In this document: positions 8,479-15,397 of the stretch, piece after piece
Position numbering within the stretch: position 1 is the stretch's first letter
Layout of the letters: each line of letters opens with the position of its first letter
Assembly: GCA_958444395.1 (NCBI GenBank)
Contig: CAUCOL010000003.1
Location: forward strand, 1 to 16,957
Length of the DNA stretch: 16,957 nucleotides
From: an uncultured Lachnospiraceae bacterium
GTDB lineage: Bacteria > Bacillota > Clostridia > Lachnospirales > Lachnospiraceae
Reading direction: 5' to 3'
Translations under genes and position numbers: made by a program
The notes under the pieces: generated by a model
Seen by the model: only the letters and a program-made list of their open reading frames with translations
Databases searched by the model: none
What the model was told of the DNA's origin: nothing

Positions 8479-9069
8479 AAAGCCGGTCAACCACAAACTG
8501 CCCCACCCCGGACAATGCTCAAGGCGTGCTTCTCCCACCAGCCGCCCGGGCTATCACCTGTGGATTTTGCATAAATGCAATAAATGTCTGCCGAAATGAG
8601 GATGAAAAATTGTCTTGGTACCTTACGTCTTTCCCAAGATCCCGCCGGCGCAGAGTACGATGTTTGAATTACGTGCTTCGAGCGAAACTCACCCCCGCAG
8701 GGAATAATCAGTCAGAACTTTGAACGGCACTTTGCGTCCGCCAGTGCTTAGTTTCCGGCACTGAATGATTCAGTGTCGGAAACTTATGCACTGCTGCGAT
8801 GACGCAAGTAGCGAAAGCGTGCCGTCAAAGTTCTGCTGTTATTTCCTGCAAGGGGTTCAGACACACTCTGCGCACGTATTCATCGTACTCTGCGCCGGCG
8901 AGATCTGATCTGGGAAAGCCTAATACTCTGCGACAATTTTTCATCCATCATTTTGCAGACAATATAGGATACCGGGCAAAATCCACAGGCGGTAGACCGG
9001 ACAGCTGGCTGGAGAAGACGGCGGAGTCGGTTGCTTGGGGCGGGGCTGTTATAGTGTGAGACTGGCTTT
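8479..9069. repeat. Giant imperfect inverted repeat (foldback element, about 590 bp)
   Basis: The space between the ZnuA-like gene and the alpha-xylosidase is filled by two converging copies of one unit. The centre is AGTTTCCGGCACTGAA (8750-8765), spacer TGA, and its complement (8769-8784, one G-T). Moving out, exact matches include 8643-8662 with 8881-8900 (20 bases), 8600-8614 with 8932-8946 (15), 8557-8570 with 8976-8989 (14), and outer ends AAAGCC-GTC (8479-8488) with GACTGGCTTT (9060-9069). Arms are about 287 and 301 bases with small indels. No transposase is present. It could be a MITE-like foldback, two insertions of a repeat, or a long structured RNA. Confidence 0.85.
8784..8951 (-). 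pseudogene. Arg-rich mini-ORF within the foldback arm, interrupted by one stop
   Basis: On the minus strand a 55-codon frame starts MMDEKLSQSIRLSQ, runs through RSRRRRVR, meets TGA at 8882-8880, and continues open to TAA at 8786-8784. The opposite arm, read on the plus strand from 8601, has DEKLS then RSRRRRVR in the same relative frame with a 3-base length difference, and AGNN further on. The shared frame hints at former coding, but it may be chance within a conserved repeat. No clear ribosome site was seen. Confidence 0.25.
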
Positions 9070-9124
9070 TAGGGCGGTGGGATGCAGAATATCAAAATAG
9101 TGTTAGTTTTCAATTTAATAATTG

Positions 9125-9153
9125 TAGACGATTCTTTCTTTGGGGATTATAAT
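9125..9153 (+). promoter_or_regulatory. Probable promoter of the alpha-xylosidase gene
   Basis: A perfect TATAAT (9148-9153) with TAGACG (9125-9130) 17 bases upstream, just outside the foldback element. Transcription would start near 9161, giving a leader of about 55 bases with GAAAGGAG at 9201-9208. I saw no convincing catabolite-repression or sugar-regulator operator. Confidence 0.55.
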
Positions 9154-9216
9154 GGTTACATAAACAGCAGTACGAATCAAAAGGTAACTGTATGTATTAA
9201 GAAAGGAGTTTACAAG

Positions 9217-11577
9217 ATGAAAGTAGCAGATGGTTTTTGGTTAAACAAAAAAGGATATGGCGTGAATTATGCGTCTCAGGCATACAAGGTAGAGACGACA
9301 GAGAATTCGATCAAAGTACTGGCAACACCTTACACAGTCATGAACCGTGGTATGACATTAGGTGGTCCAAACCTTGAGATCACATATTCTTCAACATCCG
9401 AAAATATTATCAAAGTGAACATCACACATTACAAGGGTGGCTTAGATAATATTCCTAGATTTGAATTAAACGAAGATACAGGTTATACACCGGTTATCAA
9501 TCGTACAGAAGATAAGGTAGAGCTGATCTCAGGCGACACAAAAGTAGTTATCAAGATCGGAGATGACTGGGATGTTCAGTATTACTATAAAGATAAGCAT
9601 CTGACAGGTGGTGCATGGAGATCTACTTCTATCATTTCCGAGAGCCAGTTTACGGCAAATGCACGTATGCAGCTGCAGGAAGATGATGAATTCTTCAACT
9701 ATCCACAGGATCCACATCGTACGTATATCCGTGAGCAGTTAAAGACAGATATCGGTGAGTGCATCTATGGTTTTGGTGAGAAGTTCACTCCATTTGTAAA
9801 GAATGGTCAGGTCGTTGAGACATGGAACTCTGATGGTGGTACATGTTCCGATCAGAGTTATAAGAATATTCCATTCTATATCTCTTCTAAGAGTTATGGT
9901 GTATTTGTAAACAGCTCTGATAAGGTATCTTTTGAGGTAAACTCAGATACAGTATCTAAGGTGACATTTACACAGCCGGGTGAAGAGTTAGAGTACTTTA
10001 TCATCGGTGGTGCCAATCTGGAAGAGGTTCTGCAGAATTACACAACATTAACCGGTAAGCCTGCACTTCCTCCTGCTTATACATTTGGTCTGTGGTTATC
10101 TACTTCCTTCACGACAAGCTATGACGAGGAGACAGTAAACAGCTTCATCGATGGTATGGCAGAGCGTAAGATTCCTCTTCAGGTATTCCATTTTGACTGT
10201 TTCTGGATGAAAGAGTATGAGTGGTGTAACTTTGAGTGGGATAAGGATATGTTCCCGGATCCGGAAGGCATGTTAAAGAGACTGCATGACAAGGGGCTTG
10301 AGATCTGTGTATGGATCAACTCCTACATTGCACAGCAGTCGAAGCTGTTCGATATCGGTAAAGAGAAGGGATACTTCATTAAGAATCTGGATGGAAGCGT
10401 ATTCCAGGCAGATATGTGGCAGCCAGGTATGGCGATCGTTGACTTTACAAACCCAGAGGCTTGTGACTGGTTCAAGGGTCTGTTAAAGAAACTGTTTGAT
10501 ATGGGTGTAAACAATATCAAGACAGACTTTGGTGAGAGAATTCCTACAAAGGTTAAATACTATAACGGCATGGATCCGATCAAGATGCATAACTACTATA
10601 CATATCTGTATAACAAGTGTGTATTTGAAGCATTGGAAGAATATTACGGAAAAGATAAGGCTTGTCTGTTTGCACGTAGTGCTACTGTTGGTGGACAGAA
10701 GTTCCCTGTACATTGGGGCGGTGACTGCTACGCAGAGTATTCAGCTATGTCAGAGACACTCCGTGGCGGACTTTCTCTGTGCTCCTCAGGTTTCGGCTTC
10801 TTTTCACATGATATGGGAGGATTTGAGGCGACAGCACCGGCAGATGTATATAAGAGATGGTGTGCATTCGGTCTGTTATCCACACACAGCCGTTTACATG
10901 GTTCTACATCTTACAGAGTGCCATGGGTATATGATCAGGATGGCGATACAGAGGCATGTGATGTACTGCGTCACTACACTGTACTGAAGGGCAGAATGAT
11001 GCCATATCTGTGGTCTCAGGCAAATAAGACACATCAGACAGGTGTACCAATGATGCGTTCTATGATCATTGCATTCTCTGATGAGACAGCTTGTAAATAT
11101 CTGGATCAGCAGTATATGTTAGGTGATAACCTCTGCATCGTACCGGTTATGAATGAAGAAGGTATCGCAGAGTTTTATGTACCGGATAACGGAACATGGA
11201 CTGATATCCAGTCCGGTGAGACATATGCAGGAGGTAAGTACTACACAAGAAAATGCGATTACTTCCAGACTCCTATCCTGGCTCGTCCAAACAGCATTGT
11301 TACATTTGGTAACTTTGATGCAGAAGACAAGATGACAGTTGTATATGATTATCTGCAGGATGCAGAGGCTGTTGTATACGGTCTGGAAGATGGTAAGACA
11401 GCAGAGGCTGTGATCTATGACAGCGAGTCCAATAAGATCGCTGAGATCAAGGCAGAGAGAGCCGGCAATGTGATCACAGTATCTTATGATAAGACAGATA
11501 AGACATTTAAGGTAACAGCAGAAGGCAAGACAGTAGTTGCAGAAGCTGGTACTACAAGTGTACAGATCACACTGTAA
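9217..11577 (+). CDS. yicI: GH31 alpha-xylosidase, YicI type
   Basis: 786 residues, the size of YicI (EC 3.2.1.177), which removes alpha-xylosyl ends from xyloglucan-derived oligosaccharides. The start ATG 9217 has GAAAGGAG 8 bases upstream; the frame is open upstream to 9082 but lacks family features. No signal peptide, so it acts in the cytoplasm on imported sugars. N-terminal beta domain to about 285, then the catalytic barrel: HFDCFWM (325-331), nucleophile Asp437 in KTDFGERIP, ARSATVGGQKFPVHWGGDCY with acid/base Asp503, and SGFGFFSHDMGGFE. The match to YicI around both catalytic residues is very close. Codon choice is strongly biased toward few codons, as in highly expressed genes. No sugar transporter or regulator is adjacent, unusual for such a gene. 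A C-terminal beta domain ends the protein. Confidence 0.93.
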   Translation: MKVADGFWLNKKGYGVNYASQAYKVETTENSIKVLATPYTVMNRGMTLGGPNLEITYSSTSENIIKVNITHYKGGLDNIPRFELNEDTGYTPVINRTEDKVELISGDTKVVIKIGDDWDVQYYYKDKHLTGGAWRSTSIISESQFTANARMQLQEDDEFFNYPQDPHRTYIREQLKTDIGECIYGFGEKFTPFVKNGQVVETWNSDGGTCSDQSYKNIPFYISSKSYGVFVNSSDKVSFEVNSDTVSKVTFTQPGEELEYFIIGGANLEEVLQNYTTLTGKPALPPAYTFGLWLSTSFTTSYDEETVNSFIDGMAERKIPLQVFHFDCFWMKEYEWCNFEWDKDMFPDPEGMLKRLHDKGLEICVWINSYIAQQSKLFDIGKEKGYFIKNLDGSVFQADMWQPGMAIVDFTNPEACDWFKGLLKKLFDMGVNNIKTDFGERIPTKVKYYNGMDPIKMHNYYTYLYNKCVFEALEEYYGKDKACLFARSATVGGQKFPVHWGGDCYAEYSAMSETLRGGLSLCSSGFGFFSHDMGGFEATAPADVYKRWCAFGLLSTHSRLHGSTSYRVPWVYDQDGDTEACDVLRHYTVLKGRMMPYLWSQANKTHQTGVPMMRSMIIAFSDETACKYLDQQYMLGDNLCIVPVMNEEGIAEFYVPDNGTWTDIQSGETYAGGKYYTRKCDYFQTPILARPNSIVTFGNFDAEDKMTVVYDYLQDAEAVVYGLEDGKTAEAVIYDSESNKIAEIKAERAGNVITVSYDKTDKTFKVTAEGKTVVAEAGTTSVQITL

Positions 11578-11605
11578 TTACCTGAAAAACATGGTTTAAA
11601 AAATC

Positions 11606-11655
11606 ATAGCCACAGAATATCACGATTTTGTCGTGTTTTCTGTGGCTATTTTGTT
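11606..11655 (+). terminator. Terminator of the alpha-xylosidase gene
   Basis: 12-bp perfect stem ATAGCCACAGAA/TTCTGTGGCTAT (11606-11617, 11638-11649) with an inner stem CACGA/TCGTG and loop TTTTG, followed by TTTTGTT. A standard intrinsic terminator. Confidence 0.88.
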
Positions 11656-11660
11656 CAGAA

Positions 11661-11720
11661 ATAAGGAAATTGCTCACAACACAGAGTGACAAAGGGCAAA
11701 ACGCCGGTTTTGTCCTTTGT
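11661..11720. repeat. Dispersed structured repeat, copy 3 (short form)
   Basis: Bases 11665-11701 match 14584-14620 (GGAAATTGC-C-CAACACAGAGT...AAAGGGCAA) with about 32 of 37 identical. The internal part found in copies 1 and 2 is absent; instead a 14-bp hairpin closes the unit: ACAAAGGGCAAAAC (11689-11702), loop GCCG, GTTTTGTCCTTTGT (11707-11720), with one G-T pair. Confidence 0.65.
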
Positions 11721-11728
11721 TCATTGAC

Positions 11729-12073
11729 AAGCTAATAGCGGAATGCTATGTTGAAAATAATAAAATCATATTTCTGGCTGCCGTATTTTTGTTTGGGGCG
11801 ATTGCAGCTGCCAATAAAATGATACATAACAACCGCCTGCTGGTACATGGGTCTGCATATCTGTTTATGGCAGTGTATCTGGGGATCGGGATTATTTCCT
11901 CCGTAGGAGAGGGCAGTATACAGGAAAGAACGACATTATATCTGGTGTTTGTGGCAGCGGCACCGATGCATTTGAGGAAGATAAAAAGGCAGCCGGAGAG
12001 GCGGGAATGAATGGCTATATTGCAAAGCCGATCGACATTCACACGCTGCTCACTGTGCTGGAAACTGTTTTTC
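11729..12073 (+). pseudogene. Collapsed membrane sensor gene: membrane part joined to a receiver-domain end
   Basis: Two pieces in different frames. From about 11729 to 11960 a frame reads two or three hydrophobic helices (KIIFLAAVFLFGAIAAA, SAYLFMAVYLGIGIIS, TLYLVFVAAAP). From about 11962 to 12073 another frame reads TDAFEEDKKAAGEAGMNGYIAKPID followed by LLTVLETVF, the end of a response-regulator receiver domain including the conserved Lys-Pro. A hybrid sensor kinase or a similar sensor with its middle deleted is the simplest reading. The receiver end is the firmer call; that both pieces came from one gene is inference. No kinase domain is present and the frames do not join, so it cannot be functional. 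Confidence 0.55.
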
Positions 12074-12397
12074 GGGATGGCATATGGGATGCTAATGACC
12101 AGTGCCGGGTTTGCCTGGTATTATCCGCTGTTGATCAGCCTGACTGTCTACACGGGGGCGTTTCAGTTTGTGCTTGTAACGCTGCTTAGCAGTACGGCAT
12201 CGATCCTTACGATTGCACTGACGGCGGTTTTGATCATCTACTGTCTGAAGGATGCCCTCTGGCATGTGCAGACGGAAATGCTGCCGAATGCAGTGGCGGT
12301 TCTGGCAGTGGCGGTCAGCTACAAATGGAAACATAATACATTCTTAAGCATTCTGCTTGGAACAGCTGTGTATATGGTGCTGCTCCGGATTTTGTAG
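12068..12397 (+). pseudogene. azlC/azlD chimera left by an internal deletion
   Basis: One frame first matches the N-terminal part of AzlC (FGMAYGMLMTSAGFAWYY, then SLTVYTGAFQFVLVTLLSS and LTIALTAVL, to about 12232) and then, without a break, the C-terminal part of AzlD (IYCLKDAL, then LPNAVAVLAVAVSYKWKHNT and LSILLGTAVYMVLLRIL, to TAG 12395-12397). AzlC and AzlD together export branched-chain amino acids; AzlC is normally about 230 residues and AzlD about 100. Here both are cut to roughly 55 residues each and fused in frame at about 12230. There is no start or ribosome site of its own; the left end abuts the receiver remnant. A deletion scar is much likelier than a working protein. Confidence 0.7.
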
Positions 12398-12632
12398 GAA
12401 ATCTGCAGAAAGGGAACGGAGGAATAATTCTTGCGTGAACAGGTGCTTTATGATAATATGAAGGGTATTAATGGAGTGGTGCAGATGCTGAAACACAGCA
12501 GAGCCGCTTCCTGAAAGAAAAGATTTGCAGCAGGATCTTTTCCATTCTATCCGGGATCTTTTGAACAGATAGGAAGGCTTTATGAACATGAGGTGGATTA
12601 ATACATAGTATGAATAGAAAGGGATTAAGCAA
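12398..12632 (+). other. Gene-free tail of the degraded region before glmS
   Basis: No intact gene. Short open pieces such as LREQVLYDNMKGINGVVQML (from about 12431) and KDLQQDLFHSIRDL (about 12523-12564) look like decayed coding sequence in different frames but match nothing I recognise. I see no clear promoter and no glmS ribozyme core. AGAAAGGGA at 12616-12624 is the glmS ribosome site. Confidence 0.4.
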
Positions 12633-14471
12633 ATGTGTGGAATAGTAGGATTTGTTGGTAAACAGCAGGCAGCACCGATCCTTCTGGATGGTCTGTCAAA
12701 ATTGGAATATAGAGGATACGATTCTGCCGGAATCGCAGTCCGGGATGATACAGCGAAGACGAAGGTTGTGAAAGCAAAGGGACGCCTGAAGGGTCTGATC
12801 GAGAAAACAGATGATGGTCATGCAGTACTGGGCACCTGTGGTATCGGTCATACGAGATGGGCGACACACGGGGAGCCATCTGAGACGAATGCGCATCCGC
12901 ATGTCAGTGATGATGGCAATGTGGTCGGTGTCCACAATGGTATTATCGAGAATTACCAGGAATTAAAAGTAAAACTTCTGAAGAAAGGATATTCATTTTA
13001 TTCTTCTACTGATACAGAGGTAGCGGTAAAGCTGGTAGATTATTATTACAAAAAATACGAACATACACCGGTCGATGCGATCAATCATGCGATGGTACGT
13101 ATCCGTGGTTCCTATGCACTGGCTCTGATGTTTGAGGAATACCCAAATGAGATCTATGTAGCCAGAAAAGACAGCCCGATGATCATCGGTGTGTCTGATG
13201 GAAACTGCTATGTAGCATCCGATGTACCGGCGATCCTGAAATATACAAGAAATGTATATTATATTGGAAATATGGAGATTGGTCGTTTGGCAGATGGAAA
13301 GGTAACCTTTTACAATCTGGATGGAGACGAGATTGAGAAGGATCTGGTAGAGATCAAATGGGATGCGGAAGCTGCTGAGAAGGGTGGCTTTGAGCACTTT
13401 ATGATGAAGGAGATCCATGAGCAGCCAAAGGCGATCTTGGATACGATGAATTCTAAGATGAAGGATGGACGGATCGATCTGTCGGATGTAGGACTGACCG
13501 AGGAAGACATTCAGAAGATCTCACAGATCTACATCGTAGCCTGTGGTTCGGCATATCATACAGGTGTAGTGACACAGTATGTTATGGAAGATCTGGCGCG
13601 TGTACCGGTACGGGTTGAGCTGGCATCGGAGTTCCGTTATCGTAATCCGATCCTGAACCCAACGGATCTAGTGATCGTAGTCAGCCAGTCCGGAGAGACG
13701 GCAGATACCCTGGCGGGACTGCGTCTTGCAAAGGAGCAGGGAGTACAGACCTTAGGTATCGTAAATGTGGTAGGTTCTTCGATCGCCAGAGAGGCAGACA
13801 ATGTATTCTATACGATGGCAGGCCCGGAGATCTCCGTAGCGACAACAAAGGCATACAGTGCCCAGTTGATTGCCGGTTATCTCCTGTCGATTGAATTTGC
13901 CAGAGTCCGTGGTACGATCACAGAGGAGCAGTATGTAGGATATATTGAGGAGTTAAAGACATTGCCGGATAAGATCGATAAGATCATAGAAGATAAAGAG
14001 CGTATTCAGTGGTTTGCTGCCAAACAGGCAAATGCCCGTGATATTTTCTTTGTCGGCCGTGGCATTGATTATGCGATTTGTATGGAAGGCAGCCTGAAGT
14101 TGAAAGAGATCAGCTATATTCATTCCGAGGCGTATGCAGCGGGTGAGTTAAAGCACGGAACGATCAGTCTGATCGAGGATGGTGTACTGGTGATCGGTTC
14201 ACTGACACAGTCCGATCTGTATGAAAAGACGATCAGCAATATGGTTGAATGCAAGAGCCGTGGAGCATCACTGATGGGTCTGACGACCTTTGGAAACTAT
14301 TCTATCGAGGATACCGCTGACTTTGTCGTTTATGTACCGAAGACAGATCCGCATTTTTCAGCAAGTCTGGCAGTTGTGCCATTGCAGCTGCTTGGATATT
14401 ATGTATCCGTTGCAAGAGGTCTGGATGTCGATAAGCCTAGAAACCTTGCAAAGAGCGTAACGGTGGAATAA
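12633..14471 (+). CDS. glmS: Glucosamine-6-phosphate synthase (isomerising)
   Basis: 612 residues, the standard length. It makes glucosamine 6-phosphate from fructose 6-phosphate and glutamine, the first step to UDP-GlcNAc for peptidoglycan. The N-terminus MCGIVGF gives the glutaminase nucleophile Cys2 (Cys1 after Met removal); GHTRWATHGEPSETNAHPH and HNGIIENY complete that domain. Two SIS sugar-isomerase domains follow, with CGSAYHTG, SQSGETADT, EISYIHSEAYAAGELKHG and the C-terminal PRNLAKSVTVE carrying the catalytic lysine. ATG 12633 is preceded by AGAAAGGGA. Many Firmicutes control glmS through a self-cleaving leader; none is visible here. It stands alone between a degraded region and its own terminator. 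Confidence 0.97.
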   Translation: MCGIVGFVGKQQAAPILLDGLSKLEYRGYDSAGIAVRDDTAKTKVVKAKGRLKGLIEKTDDGHAVLGTCGIGHTRWATHGEPSETNAHPHVSDDGNVVGVHNGIIENYQELKVKLLKKGYSFYSSTDTEVAVKLVDYYYKKYEHTPVDAINHAMVRIRGSYALALMFEEYPNEIYVARKDSPMIIGVSDGNCYVASDVPAILKYTRNVYYIGNMEIGRLADGKVTFYNLDGDEIEKDLVEIKWDAEAAEKGGFEHFMMKEIHEQPKAILDTMNSKMKDGRIDLSDVGLTEEDIQKISQIYIVACGSAYHTGVVTQYVMEDLARVPVRVELASEFRYRNPILNPTDLVIVVSQSGETADTLAGLRLAKEQGVQTLGIVNVVGSSIAREADNVFYTMAGPEISVATTKAYSAQLIAGYLLSIEFARVRGTITEEQYVGYIEELKTLPDKIDKIIEDKERIQWFAAKQANARDIFFVGRGIDYAICMEGSLKLKEISYIHSEAYAAGELKHGTISLIEDGVLVIGSLTQSDLYEKTISNMVECKSRGASLMGLTTFGNYSIEDTADFVVYVPKTDPHFSASLAVVPLQLLGYYVSVARGLDVDKPRNLAKSVTVE

Positions 14472-14534
14472 AAACAAAAGTGATGCTTTTGGAAGCATAT
14501 AAAGATAAGAATCCAATCGAATAAAAATAAAGCA

Positions 14535-14578
14535 AGAGACATTTCTTTCCTGAAATAGAAAGAGATGTCTCTTTTTTT
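14535..14578 (+). terminator. Terminator of glmS
   Basis: AGAGACAT-T-TCTTTC pairs with GAAAGA-G-ATGTCTCT (14535-14549 with 14558-14572) across an 8-base loop, followed directly by seven Ts. Strong intrinsic terminator. Confidence 0.93.
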
Positions 14579-14580
14579 GA

Positions 14581-14725
14581 ATAGGAAATTGCACGCAACA
14601 CAGAGTAAAAAAGGGCAATATGCTCCGCGAGAATGTGATCACCGCCCAGAGGAAGATTGTATAAGCAATTGTACGGTGACGCGCAAAGTGGGCTTGCCCA
14701 CTTTACTCTTGGATAGGAGAATTGC
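14581..14725. repeat. Dispersed structured repeat, copy 2 (fullest copy)
   Basis: Its left part (14584-14620) matches copy 3 and its right part (14621-14704) matches copy 1, tying the three sites into one family. It folds into an outer stem AGAGTAAA (14603-14610) with TTTACTCT (14702-14709), an inner TCACCG/CGGTGA stem capped by ATTGT-ATAA-GCAAT, and a hairpin AAAGTGGGC-TT-GCCCACTTT (14686-14705) whose right arm competes with the outer stem. Near-identical direct repeats ATAGGAAATTGC (14581-14592) and ATAGGAGAATTGC (14713-14725) flank it. Confidence 0.75.
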
Positions 14726-14755
14726 GTATTAGGGGACACAGAAACAAATTGGGGG

Positions 14756-14784
14756 TTGACAAATTAGAAGAAAAATATTATTGT
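14756..14784 (+). promoter_or_regulatory. Promoter of the GntR/ABC transporter operon
   Basis: Perfect TTGACA (14756-14761), 17-base spacer, and TATTGT (14779-14784); an alternative TATTAT at 14776 has a short 14-base spacer. The -10 region lies inside the palindromic operator that follows. Confidence 0.65.
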
Positions 14785-14807
14785 ATTAGTCAAGTAATAC
14801 AATAATA
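14776..14807. promoter_or_regulatory. Palindromic operator for the GntR regulator
   Basis: 13-bp arms, 14776-14788 and 14795-14807, are exact reverse complements about a 6-base centre (GTCAAG); the core is TTGTATTA...TAATACAA. It covers the -10 box, so binding would block transcription. The half-site resembles operators reported for YtrA-type regulators, supporting autorepression. Confidence 0.75.
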
Positions 14808-14858
14808 CAAAATAAAGCTGCTCTTTGACAGCAGAAAAGTTTTGGGAAAGGAGTTACG

Positions 14859-15245
14859 ATGGAATGGACATTTAACGAAGATGCACCGATCTACCTGCAG
14901 ATTGTGCAGCAGTTTAAGGCGCAGATCGCATCCGGACGCTGGCAGCCGGGGGAGAAGATTCCCTCTGTGCGGGAGCTTGCACTGGAGGCAGGGGTAAATC
15001 CCAATACTATGCAAAAGGCACTGGCAGAGCTGGAACGTGCCGGGATGGTTTTTTCACAGAGGACGGCGGGCAGATTTGTGTCCGGAGAGGTCGGTCAGAG
15101 GGACCGCCTGCAGAGGGAGATGGCATCACAGCTGATGCAGGAGTTTGCAGACCGAATGGAGACGCTGGGATACAGTGTAACACAGGCAGCACAGTTATTT
15201 ACAGAGTTCAGCCGGCAGAAAGAGCAGCCGGGGAATATAACATAG
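14859..15245 (+). CDS. GntR-family repressor, YtrA subfamily
   Basis: 128 residues, the short form typical of YtrA regulators: an N-terminal winged helix (PIYLQIVQQFKAQIASG, then PGEKIPSVRELALEAGVNPNTMQKALAELERAGMV, residues about 11-65) with a short C-terminal helical dimerisation part and no ligand domain. GGAAAGGAG lies 7 bases before ATG 14859. It precedes an ABC ATPase and permease, the normal YtrA arrangement in which the regulator represses its own operon and is released by cell-envelope stress such as peptide antibiotics; the trigger here is not shown by sequence. The last 12 codons lie in the first unit of a 47-bp tandem repeat that continues past the stop. Confidence 0.92.
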   Translation: MEWTFNEDAPIYLQIVQQFKAQIASGRWQPGEKIPSVRELALEAGVNPNTMQKALAELERAGMVFSQRTAGRFVSGEVGQRDRLQREMASQLMQEFADRMETLGYSVTQAAQLFTEFSRQKEQPGNIT

Positions 15246-15366
15246 GAGTGTGAGGCTGCCGGCAGAAAGAGTAGTCGGGGAAAAAGACATAAGAGCAGGA
15301 AACTGCCGGCAGAAAAAGCAGCCAGGAAAAGGACATAAGAGTATGAGGCTGCCGACAGAAAATGGA
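15211..15366 (+). repeat. 47-bp tandem repeat across the end of the GntR gene
   Basis: Units start at 15211, 15258, 15305 and (partial) 15351, each with GCCGGCAGAAA or GCCGACAGAAA; lengths are 47, 47 and 46 bases. Later parts of each unit (AGCAGCCGGGGA, CATAAGAG, GAGGCT) are less well kept. The array begins inside the coding region and fills most of the gap to the ATPase gene. A 6-bp hairpin CTGATC-AAAG-GATCAG (15367-15382) follows it. Confidence 0.85.
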
Positions 15367-15397
15367 CTGATCAAAGGATCAGAGACAGGAGGAGAAC

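Noticed and set aside
8526..9059. Two short plus-strand open frames (8526-8723 and 8799-9059)
   Set aside because: Both lie inside the inverted-repeat element and have no ribosome sites; the conserved Arg-rich stretch is treated as part of the repeat.
8479..9069. Insertion sequence with transposase
   Set aside because: No reading frame long enough for a transposase and no transposase motifs; similarity is along the whole arms rather than only short terminal repeats.
9082..9216. Longer N-terminus for the alpha-xylosidase
   Set aside because: The 45 extra codons cover the promoter and ribosome site and resemble nothing in the family; ATG 9217 has an ideal site.
11717..12010. Intact small membrane protein of 97 residues
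   Set aside because: The TTG start lies inside the repeat hairpin, there is no ribosome site, and the end reads out of frame through a receiver-domain relic.
12398..12632. glmS self-cleaving ribozyme leader
   Set aside because: I looked for the conserved AGCGCC core and nearby structure upstream of glmS and did not see it; the sequence is decayed coding material instead.
15211..15366. CRISPR array
   Set aside because: The units are contiguous 47-bp tandem repeats without distinct spacers, and no cas genes are present.
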